From Nemania diffusa (Eukaryota; Ascomycota; Sordariomycetes; Xylariales; Xylariaceae), in NCBI GenBank assembly GCA_038501195.1, contig JBBPUQ010000008.1, positions 2,428,501 to 2,492,500 of the forward strand: a DNA stretch of 64,000 nucleotides, written 5' to 3'. Below, piece by piece: positions 22,701 to 35,827 of this stretch (its first letter is position 1; every line of letters starts with the position of its first letter). The position numbers were made by a program, and so were the translations under genes. The notes under the pieces were generated by a model. That model was given only the letters and a program-made list of their open reading frames with translations, did no database searches and was not told where the DNA came from.

Positions 22701-25394
22701 ATGCTGGATGCTACAAAAGCTATCAGCAGCCAAAATGACGAGACACGGGCAAGAGCTCAATTACGAATACTAGAATGCCTTCGTGATTCCCTAGGCCCCT
22801 TACAAGAAGAAAATCGAGCGGCTTCTGTGACTACTTACGCTACTGATGTCGACATTCACAAGATCATTCTAGAGGGACTAAAGAGTCTTCTTGATGAATG
22901 TGGCGAATCACTCCTAGGCGGATGGGATGTCATATTTGAGATTATTGCCACCATATTTATTCCAAGGAGGCTCGGCCCTGAGAGTAGTTCTGATGAATCC
23001 GCAATCCCACAAGGGCTAACTACTCGATCTTCAAAGCTAATCCGCTCCGCATTTAGCTCTCTGCAGCTCGTTTGTTCGGATTTCCTGTCCTCTTTACCCA
23101 AATCATGTTTCCTTATTCTTGTTGATACCCTGTACAAATTTTGCTCTCAAGACGATGATCTTAACATTGCATTAACAGTAAGCTTTTGCAACCTCTACAT
23201 TCCTCCCCAGCTATTCTAACCGCTTGACTTCGCAGACGGTTACATTTTTCTGGGATCTTTCCAATTTCCTGTCCAGAAAAAACAAAACGTTACCAATTAC
23301 CGACGATCTCGTGGATGGTTTCGATGACGCTTCTTTGGTTGAGAAGGCTTCACATGCCGAGAACGCATCTTCTGACGCTGCTCTCTGGATGCTTCTTCTT
23401 ATCCGGCTCACCACTGTAACGACCAATGATAGACTAGACTTAAGAAATAGTATGGTTGATGATCGCATATCCATGTACAAGTACTGACTATTTCAGGTGC
23501 TATTCAAACGTTATTACGAATCTTCGATGCTTACGGTGATCAGCTTACCCCTGAAGCTTGGTCTGTCTGCATCAAAGTAGTAATCTTCCGCCTAATTGCT
23601 TCAATAGAGACAGAGCTACAAGAGCTTGATCACGCGTCATGCGATGAAAAGACGCGGCATGATTGGCACGATACTGCTGTAGTTGTTCTCAACGGTATCT
23701 CAAGTCTACTTTCAAACTACCTTGATGTGCTTACTGCTCATCCTACCTTCAATTCGTACTGGCAGCAGCTCTTAGGACATTTTGCGACATTACTAGACCT
23801 TCAAGTTTTGGAAATTAATACAGCTACTTTTAAAGCTCTCACACAAATGCTTTCACAGAGCCAGAGCGGATCAAAACAGAACTTCAACAAAACAACTATC
23901 GGTCTTGCATGGGATCTCTGGGCTCGTGGTATACCAATCGCCTCCTCTGGAACCTCGGGCAAGTCCTCGGATAATCAAAATTGCCTGCTAGCTTACGTTG
24001 CCGCGTTACGTGATGTATATCGGTTGATACAAGATGACCTCACAGTCGAGCAAATTCGCCGCATGCTTACTCTCTTGCGCGAGGTCATGGAGACAGCTAC
24101 ACCTGGCGCCTTCATTGCTGACATAGATCATGCTACGCCATTGCAGAGCCAAGTGCTAGATATCCTAAAGATGCTCCGAACTGATATTCCGGGAGCGCCA
24201 TCTGCCTTGATCGCTCAGACCTCCGAATTCGTCTCGCTAGCATTTACTGACGGGGGCAACGCAGCGAATCAACGTACCACACAAAAGCGAACTTATGTCG
24301 CCATGTCTAAAGCAAGTATGGTGATATTGCAATCCTTAGTGCAATCCCATGCGACAGACACGAATATATACAACAACGGTTCTTTGTTGACCGCGCTAGC
24401 TGCTTTATCGAAACCTATTGTGTTCAAGTATCAGTTCCCAATCATCACCAAGTCTGAGCAGCCCTGGAAACAGGCGACCAAGTCGGCTATAGCCATCCTA
24501 AAGGCTACCTTGAATCAACTAGTCACGCTCGATATACCACGCACCGTATTACAGAATATGTGGCACATGATCGTTGTGATTGCCAACGGCATCACCAGCG
24601 CAGACTGCGAAGCTCCACCCGACAGGGTCAATATCTCTGAGGACGAAGATTTTGACATTGCGTCATTCATGCAATTAAGGGAACTCATAGTTCCAGCATT
24701 AGGTGCAGAAGTCGTTCCTGACAAGACCCGAAAACTCTTCGCTGAAAGTCTTTTCCGCATATCTATCATCCACGCCCCTGCGCCTGCCGAATCCTCTATC
24801 ATCTATGGGAGCAATGGAGGCGATACAGTCGGATTATCAAAGCTCTATAAAACTCGGCGCGGGCGCACTATCGACCCCCCACCATCGAAGCGCAGTAGGA
24901 TGTCCTACGCCTGTCTAGATGAGCTATTCTCCCTCGTCGCAAGCCATGACCAGACATTGGCGCCACAAATCACCGTCCAACCACCTACACCGAGGTTTCC
25001 CCCACCTATGCCGTCCTCTGGGAGCGCGGCCTCAGAACCTCCCCGGGTACTCAGAATACGACTTGCAAGGGCCGCGGCGCCATATTTGATCCTAAGAGCT
25101 GCCTTGACACTACGAACCTATGTCGCTAACCAGCCTCTTCGCGGTCGGATGCCACAACCTCTCAGCCAGCGCAAAGAGTTAGCTCGGATATTAGAGCGAC
25201 TAGTAGAGCTCAAGAGCGAGCCGGAAGCTATCCCTGATACGCCGAATGTCGAGAGCGATGGGAGAAAACATCTGCTCCGGCTCTATCCACTTATCGTCGG
25301 CGCTACTAGGGTTTCCGCTGCCAGTGGCGATGTTGATATTTCGAGACTTTTGACGGAGGCATTGGAGGTAGTTGGCACAGAGTTAGGTGTTTAA
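19797..25394 (+). CDS. mon2: MON2-like Golgi/endosome trafficking protein
   Basis: A large HEAT-repeat protein related to the non-catalytic parts of Sec7 Arf-GEFs. In yeast, Mon2 acts at the trans-Golgi with Dop1 and the flippase Neo1 in endosome-to-Golgi and vacuole traffic. Six exons (19797-19874, 19979-20045, 20106-20486, 20536-23177, 23236-23449, 23497-25394) join in frame to 1,759 residues. Introns are 47-104 bp. The N-terminus (TELTNLIQESKRKHNDLRQAAEK, split over two exons) is the DCB domain. DLETSS-like HUS features follow, with LRFTGLQQTFGLELIESVL near residue 220. The C-terminal half is helical HEAT/HDS-type. The N-terminal exons are only 67-78 bp and easy to miss. A Ser/Pro-rich spacer (TQPRSPLPPASPGPG) interrupts the middle. 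Confidence 0.88.
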
Positions 25395-25938
25395 CTCCCT
25401 GTCACAAAAAGAATGCCGGAGGGACGAAGTCTAGGGTCGGTGTTTGTCATAAGCTTGAATCTTAGTAAACTTTTAAGAGCTTCATTTTAATTCTTCATTG
25501 TAGACTTTAGCAGCAATAGAAGCCACAAGCGTCCTCATGACTGCTGCCTTAATTACACTGTAGCCCTCCCCCCTAGAATACGGATGAGTGGTGTGAGCTA
25601 CATAATATGGTCGTAGTTGTAGAAATACATATGTCATTGAGGTGGGATGACCAAGGTAGTTTTCTTGTATATTATGTCAGCCAACGCCATGTTGAGTTAA
25701 CAGTCCCTATTCTTCTCCCTTTTCTACTTTTGCTCGTCCCATCCCATCAACCATGCAATGACATATGAGATATGCTCCCTCTTCCCTAGTAATACAGGAG
25801 GCCCGGTCAGCTCAACGCATGTGAGAACCGCCGTAGCGTAGCGTCGGCCCCTCTCAACTCCCTCGTCTATCTTGTTCATTAACCCGATTTTTGCAGTGTC
25901 GGTGTACATAGCATATCAAGCGTGAAACTTAGGACTGC
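25395..25938. other. Intergenic, convergent 3' ends
   Basis: Between the MON2 and stomatin-like stops. No gene is seen. Confidence 0.45.
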
Positions 25939-27335
25939 TTAGTTCTTGGCGGCTGTGGTGTCGAATTCGCGCACGACGGAATCGACGATACTCTCGGCGG
26001 GGGTGTTCTCGGCGTTCTTGTCTCCTCCCCTCTCGAGCACCTGCTTCGCGACGGCGCGGGCCTGGGAGTCGCCGACCTTGCCGTATACGCTCATGGCGGT
26101 GGCGATCATGCCGCCGATGTCGCCGACGTTGCCGGGGACGACGACGGCGGTGCCCTCGCGGGCGAGGTTGGCGAAGGCGTCGACGTACTTCTCGGCGACG
26201 GAGAGGGAGACGGCGCCGTGGGCGGGGGCGCCGCCGGCGGCGATGGAGGCGCCGACGGCGTCGATGCCGGCGGCGGTGGCCCTGGCCTTGACGAGGATGG
26301 CCTCGGCCTCACCGGCGGCGCGGTTGATCTTCTCGGCCCGCAGGGCCTCGGAGGCGAGGATGACGCTCTGCTTCTTGCCCTCGGCGATGTTGATGGCGCT
26401 CTGGCGCTGGCCCTCGGACTCGAGGATCTCGGCGCGCTTCGAGCGCTCGGCCGTCACCTGGCGGTGCATGGCCTCGACGACGCCGCCGGGCGCGTGGATG
26501 TCGCGGATCTCGTACCGCAGGCACGTCACGCCCCAGGCCTGCGCCGCCTCGTTGATGGCGGCTGTGATGTTCGTGTTGAGCGCCGCCCGCTCCTTGAGCA
26601 CGTGGTCGAGCGTCAGCTGGCCGATCTCGCTGCGCATCGTGGTCTGGGCGAGCTGGCTTATAGCGTATTCGGCGTCTTCAACTCCGTAGCTGTTCGAGTT
26701 CAGGGTTAGAACAATGCTCTTTTCCCGTTTTCTAGCTGCTTTATTTCCCTCTTTATTCCTCTTGCCTTCTCCCCTATAGTTCGCTATATCCCCCTACTAG
26801 TTGCCTCTATCGAAAGGAAAGGAAGGAAGCGAAGAAAGACGTACCTCGCTTTGTAGGCGTCAAATACCCGGGTGTATAGCACGCCGTCGAGCTCGAGGGT
26901 CACGTTGTCCGCGGTGATGGCGCTCTGGCTGGGTATTTCGATTGCAACTTCCTTCAGGCTCTTCACATAGGCAATTCGGTCGAGAAAGGGCGCGAGAATA
27001 GCGAGGCCAGGCTCGAGGATGCGGCTGAACTTGCCCATGCGCTCGACGATCCAGGCGGTCTGCTGGGGCACGAAGCGGATGATGGTGTTGGCGGGAAGCG
27101 AAGGACGCTGGAAATACGAGGGCGGCACGGGGCCCAGGAAGCCGCCGGCCGATTGTCCCGTGGGCGCAAGGGCTCTCGTGGTGGTGTGCAGGGCTCCTCG
27201 TTGTGCGCCGAGAGCGAGAGCCGGCGTGAGGCTTTGCAGCTGTGATGTGTTGAGATTGGGCCTGTGACGGGATGAGGAGAGCAGACCTCGCCTTATGGCG
27301 GGCCGCACGACCCTGTCTGCTCTGCTCAGCGACAT
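25939..27335 (-). CDS. Mitochondrial stomatin-like protein (SPFH domain, SLP-2 type)
   Basis: Two exons (26845-27335 and 25939-26689) with a 155 bp intron give 413 residues. The splice restores YKASYGVEDAEYAISQLAQT, a hallmark of the SLP-2 branch. The first about 80 residues are Arg/Ser-rich without acids (SRADRVVRPAIRRGLLSSSR), a mitochondrial targeting sequence. The SPFH/band-7 domain runs from IIRFVPQQTAWIVERMGKF through LDGVLYTRV to the coiled Ala/Glu-rich stretch SKRAEILESEGQRQSAINIA. SLP-2 proteins form ring scaffolds with cardiolipin and prohibitins at the inner membrane and modulate proteases. The C-terminal part of exon 2 is very GC-rich, producing long antisense frames. The start is the first ATG before the presequence. 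Confidence 0.9.
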
Positions 27336-28531
27336 GGTGTGGTGGGCTTGCTGTTTTGGATGTCGTCGATGTGAAGTTGTCTGTTTACCTCTCTATTGAT
27401 TTTCTGATTTAAAGATTCCTCATGATGGCATTCCTGGTTGGAGCTCCAGCGAACCAGGTCCACCATCAGTCGCTAATCAAGCCGATCTAGGTTTAGCGCT
27501 TAGTACCTAGCGTGATTCACAGCTATCGGGGCAGGCCTCAGTAGGTAGCTCGCCTAGGCACGCCCAATAAATTAAACACGCTCCAGCAACCTACAGTACA
27601 ACCCTCGAACACATATAAAGATAAGTAGATGTCTCTAAGGCAATTATTTAACCCTACTTTTTATTCTTAATTATTACAAACTTATATATAAAGTAGATTT
27701 TATTATTTTACTATTTTTTTTTTTTTTTACATATAGTTACCGAGCTGCGTTTCCCTTATTTTACAAATCCGGTTATTTAAGCTGGAGCCGTGTTATCCCA
27801 ACTATATACCAAAAATCTCCAAGATATGTTTGCTGACACAATTACCATCTTTATAAAATAATTTGTTAACTTGAGGCTGCTTATATACGTAAGGTTTCAG
27901 TGTCGGTACCGCCCTACCGGTAATAACATCACCCCGCAAACCAGGGACGGATGAAGCCCTGCAAGTGCCTGAAAAGGTTCTAGAACTACCTAGGTAGACG
28001 AAGCGAATTGAGTTAGGTAATGGGCGAACCCTAGTTAAGAGATACTCTCATCTTATCGTGTAATGTCTGCAGTCGTAAATGGTCAACCACCCTATGAAAC
28101 CGGGTATAAGATTGCATTTACTTGCTAACACTTATCATAAGCTGAAGTAAACAAGCCAGAGAGAGCGTCTTTCTAGTTATTACACTAACAATCGTGTTAG
28201 CCGGTAGCTCGCGAGATTTCTTTTCAGTTTTCAGAGAAACGGGTAAGTATTCGACAATAGATGAAGGATCGACCAGAGTTAAGCAATCCATCAAGGGATT
28301 AATATTTAGATCAACGAACACATGAATCAGGGTGATAAGCAGATCATACTGGGGATTGACTTATTTTATGATAGAAAGCATTATAATACTTCCAATCCAG
28401 TATGACTAATACTTACATGAGTCTATTATATGCAACTACGGTTCTTCTTCCGCAAACTCATCCACGAACTTTGTACACCGCATGCCATACGCACCAAGCC
28501 TCCAAGCCCGCGCATCCAGTAACTATTGCAC
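27336..28531. other. Intergenic with AT-rich tract and poly-T
   Basis: No gene is seen. An AT-rich tract at about 27640-27740 contains a 15-base T run (27714-27728), and a CTACCTAGGTAG palindrome lies near 27987. Short minus-strand frames at 28118-28321 have no support. Confidence 0.5.
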
Positions 28532-30574
28532 CTACGACTTGGCATACTTGATTCTAACACCTTTCGTAGAGGCTGAAGTCTCACCTACAAAGAAGTCCCG
28601 AGTGAAGTCAACGTCGCGTTCTCTAACAGTATCATACAGCTCAAACTCCTTGTGGCGAAATAGGGCCGCAAGTACGATGTATAACTCAGCATGGGCCAAA
28701 CTAACAATCAATACATTAGAATGGCGCCTCTTTGATGATGTTCGAGAAGAAGCAGGTGTCTTTTCGACAAAGTGGATGAAGTTTAGACTCACTTGATGCC
28801 AAGACACATGCGGCTTCCCCTACTGAAGGCCATGAGATAACGGTTGCACTGTTCGAGGTTTGGATTGCTGGGTAGCCAACGCTCGGGCCGGAATTCCATA
28901 GGTGAGGGAAATATCTCGGGGTCTAAGGATATCTCGCGAAGCGTCATGCTCACTGGCGTCTGTCAATTTCATCGTTAGCTTCTTTCGTTTTATTTATTGT
29001 TGTTGATTGTATTCTTGTCTTTTGAACTTGGCGATTGCCCTCGAAAGAAATTAAGACTATTACCCCTGCAGGCATCACCCAATCTTTGTACTGAAGGGCC
29101 TCATCGGGAGCAACGCGAGTTAATCTCACAGTGAGTGTGCTAATTCTTAATGTTTCCTTGATAACGGCGGTCTATTTCGGGCATGAGTTAGTAAACGAGA
29201 AGAGCAAATTCTGCCTCCCAGATATATATTCCAAGAAGCACGTACAAGCCAGGGTAGAGTCTCAAGGTCGGCAACTGATGGCCGGGAAATTCCAGTGGAC
29301 ATGAGTGACTCGACCTCCTCTCTCAGTCTCGACAGTATGTTGTGTTTGTCAATAAGAATGAAGTAGACTGCTACCATCAAAGTACTAGCAGTCGTCTCAC
29401 CCCCAGCCGCCATTAGGGTAACCGCCTCATGAGATATCCGATTATAAGCTTTCTCGTGTGGAGGCAATCCCTCATGCTGGAGCAATTCGCGAAATACGGC
29501 GAACTTCTCTCTTGGATTCCGATGAAATGATAGGTCTAAACTATCCTTTCCAGCTTGCTCGTGCTCCTTGACAGCCTGTGCAGCCTGGGCCTCCATATCC
29601 TACTAACAGTTAATAAAAGTGAGCGGGGAGAGAGACACGAGGGTGAATATTACATGATGCATTCCTGCTACTCTAGCCATGTCAGGGGAAACTGCCCTCA
29701 TAATCGAGATGGGTATCACCTGTGAAAGGGGCATAATCCAGTTAAACTGCCTGGCGTATGGTATTGTCTTGGCCAGAGCTCTGATGGAATGATGCCATTC
29801 CTTTCCTTTAGTCTCGTCCTGGAGTAGTCCAAATGACTGTCCAAGACAATATTCCGATACAACATCAGTTGTGAAGGACAGAAATGCCGTGCGCATTTCT
29901 ATGTGTCCATCACGGGCGACTTGGGTGTCTATGTGCTTCATGAGGAGGCCGAGCTTGTCATATATCAACCCCTCAGCCCCCGCTGCACATGATTTAGAGA
30001 ATAGGGGGCTAAGTGCAGCACGACGTCGTCGATGGGTGTTATGAGCAGAAGTTCCGAGCACTAGCGATGACTTAGGTTTCTGACTTTAGCGATAGAGAGT
30101 GCTTTTGATTAATACCAACCTCCTAGTGGGGTACCTGCTTGATGGGCTGCGGGCAGGTATTTATCGCGGGTTCCCTATAGTTATGTAAGTATCAACATAC
30201 GGGTATCGTTTTGTCTATTATAATTCATACCTGAGCTGAATTGGCGAACAGTTTATCGACCCAAGTTGAGTCACTGATATGAACTTCGTCAGGGCTAAGA
30301 CGTACGATAGGACCTAGCATGCTCTCTTAGCTTTTGATGAACAAGTGTGCAAACATCTATTACCATAGGTTTTGTGCAGCTTATGAAGCCGATACATGAA
30401 CTGCCCCCCGGGGCTCTTGAGATCATGATACGTCTCATACCAGCCTGTTACAGCCGCCAACTTCGGCCCAGGAAATTTCGCTAAAGGGTGGAAATATAGT
30501 CGATAAATGATAAGGCTTATAGAATAGAGCAGTGTGGCTAAAAATGCCAACGCCCAAAGATTCAGATTCGTCAT
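28532..30574 (-). CDS. Cytochrome P450 monooxygenase
   Basis: A complete membrane-anchored P450 of 517 residues in eight exons: 30364-30574, 30231-30313, 30120-30174, 29654-30060, 29246-29599, 29064-29171, 28793-28959 and 28532-28700. All joins keep frame. It begins with an N-terminal anchor ([21 protein letters not shown]) and the proline hinge [12 protein letters not shown]. The I-helix oxygen-activation motif AGGETT is at about residues 317-322, the ExxR pair in KETLR at 376-379, PERW near 431-434, and the heme loop [10 protein letters not shown] with the ligand Cys at 458. Every catalytic element is present, so the gene looks functional. It resembles the trichodiene-oxygenase-like group of fungal secondary-metabolism P450s, but no terpene or polyketide synthase is in the window, so its substrate is unknown. 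The nearest gene is a decayed one on the other strand. Confidence 0.9.
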
Positions 30575-30600
30575 ATTGAAAGCTACTCTAATAAGTAGTA

Positions 30601-30627
30601 GGTGGTATTCTGGTGGTATTCTGGTGG
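30601..30627 (+). repeat. 11-base tandem repeat, 2.5 copies
   Basis: The unit GGTGGTATTCT is repeated directly, 27 bp upstream of the P450 start codon. Confidence 0.8.
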
Positions 30628-32419
30628 CACAATATTAAGCACTTCGTGAAACATGACGACAGACAATTTACTTTATAGAACTACCCTTTCCCATCGACCT
30701 GATATTACGACATATCTGACAGAAAGTGCTGGCCGATCATTCTATGGTTTGAGATTCGGCCCGGGCTTCAGCGCAATGCACGCATGCGCACCTGTGATGG
30801 AAAAAGCAACAACCATCTCCAACTATTAATATCACCAACTGTCAATCTCTAACAAAAGTACCAACAGATGAGCATCCTAAACTAGCCGACCATCATCTCA
30901 GCTTGTCTGGAAGGATGAAAACCAGGTATAGCCTTATCATCTCTCGCTTATGCACTCCTGTCCACCGGCGCATGACCTTAGGTTGGGGTAGAGCTCTGTC
31001 TGATGCCTGCACTTAACATCAGAGATACCACTACGGATGCAAAAGCAACCCCTTCCGGGGGTGTAAGGTGCTTCGTCTCTATTTGCAATTGGTTCTGTTC
31101 AGGTCAAGAGAGAAACGCCTCCTACGTCACCCTGGCCAATGTTAGCTCCCGAACCACGTTTTCGATACCAAACATAGGAAAACGCGATTCAACTGGCTGG
31201 GGTATAATTATCATATCATCGTAAGCCTTAACCCGATACATCCCATGCCAAGATTACCACACGATCGGGCCAAAATACAGATCGGGTGGGAAGTTCACCA
31301 AGGGTCCCAGACGACGCACCAGATTAGGTGTTTGTTCAGTGATATCAACCTACATAGCTTCGAAGCTGGAACGAACTGGAAGGAGACATCTCATTGGCTT
31401 TGACCCTGGAAACTGTCGCTTTATATGTCATGTTGGGGTCTTGTGTAACAATAGTCGATTGACTATTGATTTCCGGCTCGCTCAGCTCACTTCCCCTCAT
31501 TTAGATAAAGTCTCCGTCCATTGAGGCTCAGCGGGCTATCCGCGGGTAGTGCGGCAATAAGGACACGCGACAGGGCCGAACCGGCGAACGCATGTGAGCC
31601 AAGATAAAGGGCGATGGCATCTACGCTATTGCGTAAAAGGCTAGGATATATTGGTGCGTGGGGGAGATGGTACTATCAGGCAAATAGGAATCTGTAGGTA
31701 ACAAATGCCTTCATTTTTAACGATTTTCTATTTGAAAATAGCTCTACGCTTGACTTGATTCATATGCACGCGGCTAAAATCGGCCAGAGCAAACATGCTA
31801 AGAAACGACCAGCCCTTTAAAACTACCCAGGTACGTAGCTAAGAGGTTAAATAAAAGAAAAATAATAAAAATAAATGCGTACGCAAACAAAAAATGAAAT
31901 TATATTAGTGCTAGTTTAAATACATTATGAATAAATTAAAAACAAGATTAGTTATTACAATATATAGAAATGTATTGCGCGAGCTATCGGCCTGAAAAAC
32001 CATACCGGAAAGCTGCATTATTAACACATATATATCTAGGTACATATAACTACCTTGTTTTACTTAGGTACTATAAAGTGAATTGCACTTCTACAACTCG
32101 ATAGTAAAGCACACAATAAATAAAGCTCTTCGCTCAACCCTCAAGGCTTCCCAGCGCGGTCTTCTTATACAGCCACTCTTTGATCAAATCTTGACCATTT
32201 TCCTCAAAACCCAAAGTGAAACGACGCAAAAAGCGCTTCTTCAGATCACTCAAAACCTAAATAATAAGATAAATATAAACTGCACTGACTCTTCCTTCAT
32301 TGCCGGCTTTGCACCGGCGCTCTTTTAAGTCGATTGGTTCAACGGGATATCCCGATCTCAACCGGCGTACTCGATCAAGTGTTCAATTCTCAGATACCGG
32401 CGGTGATGTCTTACTCTGT
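30628..32419. other. Gene-free stretch, partly AT-rich
   Basis: No convincing gene. 31840-32080 is AT-rich. A frame at 32083-32328 is lysine- and asparagine-rich and may be an outer remnant of the decayed gene that follows, but nothing proves it. Confidence 0.4.
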
Positions 32420-34905
32420 ACTAAATTCCCTCAAACCAGGGCCGCAGCTGAAATCGGTGTAAGATACCAACAACCATATCAGCTTAGCTAAAAATATCCT
32501 GGCCAATAACGACGGCATAGACTACGGTGCTAGTTTTGCCTTGACGCAGGAAATAGTCTTCGACTGGCCCGACGTATCCGGCGACGCTCTAAATGCCGTA
32601 TTCGGGCGGCGGCGGCCAAATAGCGAGATCGTCTCCCAACAGGACTCCAAAGCCGTCAATGCGCACATTCGCCGCGCGCATACTCCAAGGCTAGGGTGGC
32701 AGCTACTAGTACGTCCTATCGGGTTAGGAGCATAAGGTCTCCGGGATCAGGCCTGGCGACGACATGTACGAAGATCCGCACTGGAATTTTCGTAGTCGCA
32801 ATATGTACATGTATTGTAACACGCAAAATTACATGCATCAGATAGTAGAAAGCTACTACATTGCTAGCGGCCAGCTGAGTATGCGCGTCTTAAACCTCCT
32901 GTCGAAAACGTTTGGACTAACCACTAGCGAAACGGTTAGATAAAAGGCAGGCATTTTAACATACTGGCTTGGTTCTCATAGCAGCCGGAAAGTTAATCGT
33001 TGATACAATCCCTGACTTTACGCTAAGTAGAAAAAAACTAGTAGTACCTTATCTTACTGAAAACGAAACTATCGCTGGCTGCATGGCTAAAGTGCCAACT
33101 CAGCGAATAGTCGGTTATAAGACATATCGTTCCTAATTTCCAAACCCTTGTCGATGACGGACTCGCAGGAATAATCGAGAATAATCGAAAACTCCGACAA
33201 GCGGGCAGCAAAAGTCCGGCGCCCAAAAAAGATAGTTCTACATCTCCGCAAGCAATTCCTTCAAGGGCGCGCAAGCCTGCCTCACCAGCTGGGCCAAAAT
33301 CGCGCGCCAGGCGTACGAGCGCACGACCGACCGCGACGACAGAGAACATAAAAAATGTCAAAAAGGCTTGTAGAGCCTCGTAAGCAACCGGCCCACAAGC
33401 TTCCACAACGCGGTACAGCTTGTCTTCTCCTTCCACGCCTATCTACATCTCGTCAGCGAGCTCACGGCCTTCGGGCGCATCGACCAGATCCTCGAGCAGA
33501 ACCTCGAGCAGGGGGGCATCATGCTCGACCGCGCGCAAAAGATCGTCGCCTACCTCGAGATCAAAATCCGGCAAGAGCGCCTTCGTCAACCGCGCCTGCG
33601 TCTACAATTACCGGAGCCACAGCACCGCGTCCATCAACGGCCTTAGCGGGAACTTCCCGCAGGGCGGCAGCATCAACCAGTCGGTGCAGCAGGATACTAT
33701 CCGCTGGTACAAGCCTACGGAGGTCGAGACTCCCGAGGGCGACGCAAACCCCGTCACTCTCCTCTGCCTCAAGGCAGCCGCGGCATCCCCGTCAACATGC
33801 CCAGTACCTCGACCAGGAGGCGGCTCGCACCCGGTGCTGTACAACGACAGCAAGCTGTGCAATGACCTGTTCTGGTCTAGAAAGACCATCACGCGCGCCT
33901 TGTCGCGCCATTAGGCGGCTGACGGCTGCGTGGAGTCATGACGCGATCTGACAGCCGGTGGTGCGAAATCCATATGAGTAACTCTTCTTTTTCTTCCCTT
34001 TCTCTCGCAGCCTCTTACTCGATCTTGGGGGGAGTTCAAGCCTTATATTTCAAACCCTTACCTTATAGCACCCATAATTTCAACACAACTCAGCTAAGTC
34101 TAGCATATCGTCTTCTAGTCGCGCCCCTATGCATCGGCGAATCTAACCCAATCGACTCGTTCTACGTCATCAAGAAGCTTGTCTTTGACGACGAGCTGAC
34201 GCGCGTCACGCTGCCGGGGCTCGCGCGGTGTCCGATCTGCGACCAGGGCTACAACATGATGGAACCCTTCTAGAACTCGAGCCTAGGCCCCGCCAAGGCG
34301 GCAGTGAACGCCGTGCGCTACTAGGAGCTGCGCGGGGTCGCGCTCGCGCTTCCCATGTGGGCTAGCAGCGACGGCGTGGGCGAGGTCAGGGAGATCGCCA
34401 ACTAGCTCGTCGACACCATGGTGCGCCTGTGCGTGGACGCCATCCGCGCACCGTCGGCGGCGCTTGAGCCCGTGCTCGACCGCATCTACGCTAAGTACGG
34501 GCCGAGTTTCGAGTTCGTCGTCACACTGGGCGCGGGCACATTCGAGGGCTTCGTGGGCGACGGTCTCTCGGGTGCGACGCGTCGGTCGATGGGCGCCGCG
34601 GCGGCATGCCGGTCGCGTCCGACATGTCGCCCGTCCCGACGCCGCAGGACCTGCCCCTGGCCCCCTCGCACGGCGACAGCTATAAGGTCGACACCGTAGA
34701 GGTCCGTATCTCGAACGTCGCCCCCGTCGACATGAACATCCCCGCTGGACTGCCTATGGGAGCTCGTCGCGGTGTTCGCCGAGGGGGACGTCGGGGGCAA
34801 CCTGGTCACCCTGACCTGTGCCGATCTCGAGACGTACGAGCGGGCCTCGGAGGACCTGGAGAAATGCATCCTTTTGCGTATTCGTATGGCCAGATAGACT
34901 AAGTT
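32420..34905 (+). pseudogene. Decayed large gene, family not recognised
   Basis: Protein-like stretches run left to right on the plus strand but are broken by stops and frame changes. Recognisable pieces include YGASFALTQEIVFDWPDVSG (about 32540-32590), MRVLNLLSKTFGLTTSE ending in TAA at 32941, HNAVQLVFSFHAYLHLVSEL read out of frame around 33410, INGLSGNFPQGGSINQSV (about 33633-33680), and IDSFYVIKKLVFDDELTRV near 34150-34210. From 33938 to about 34600 one frame continues through three in-frame TAG codons at 34271, 34322 and 34403. Codon use between breaks still looks coding. Composition is GC-rich in the right half and AT-rich at the left. I do not recognise the family and give no function. 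It could be one gene of roughly 800 codons or two adjacent ones. Confidence 0.65.
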
Positions 34906-35827
34906 TTATCTAACCTTGTTACCTGACTACTAAGAGCATCAGAAGCGCAGACAGTATTCGAGGCGTTAGAAGGACACGAATGAAGCAGTATTCATAACGA
35001 GATATGTATCCTCATAACATAACTAAGTAGGGGGAAAATATAAGCGCTGCATCCCGTAATATATTGTTACAAATTCCTAACTTCATATTGCAAATAAAAA
35101 AAACACATGTAACTAACCTAACTAAGTTATGCCATACGCCCTCGCTTGCAACTTCGAGCTCGATAGGGATGGCTGCTGCTAAGCGCGGCTAAGCGAGTGG
35201 TGAAGGTATATCCGGCTAGGCCCGGTAGGCATGCTATTCGTTGGTCCAGTGTGGTTCCGGACAAAGTATCAGCTACACCGGCGGCGGCATTATTGATTTG
35301 ACCTCGTCAAACTACACGAAATGGGTTTAAGCCCCCTTTTATAATATCCAAGTTTCAACTGCACTTAAGCGACCTATTACTAGTCTAATTCAGCCGAATT
35401 CGCAGGCTTTGTCCCAGGAGACGGTCGAAATCTACATGGTTGTTTTCACACTACGACTTACCTGTTTATCGCAATAGCGCAATAAATATGATGGCAGTTG
35501 TAATCAATGAAGGTACCGTCACTCCAAAGCTTTAGATTAGCAATCCCTTCACAACACGTCTCTGGTGCGTATTCGTAGTGTGGCGGGTAGTAATTGTTGA
35601 TTAAAGCAGACGCAAAGCGTCGCAGTAGAGCAATATGAGTACAAGTTAGTGCTCCCTAGCAGAAACGTCAACCCTGCTTTCAAGTGAAAACGCCTCCAGT
35701 GCAATTATGTCATCCGGACAATCTATTACAGTAGCCCGTACGCCAGTGACGAGAGTTGAGGCGAGGACGGCGAGCAAACCGGTTCGGGAAAAGAAATAGA
35801 CGTGGACATAGTGACGTCTCGAGGCAC
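34906..35827. other. Intergenic, no gene seen
   Basis: AT-leaning DNA between the decayed gene and the convergent end of the DUF6699-like gene. Confidence 0.45.

Noticed and set aside
25946..26709. 247- and 163-codon plus-strand frames
   Set aside because: Antisense shadows of the GC-rich second exon of the stomatin-like gene.
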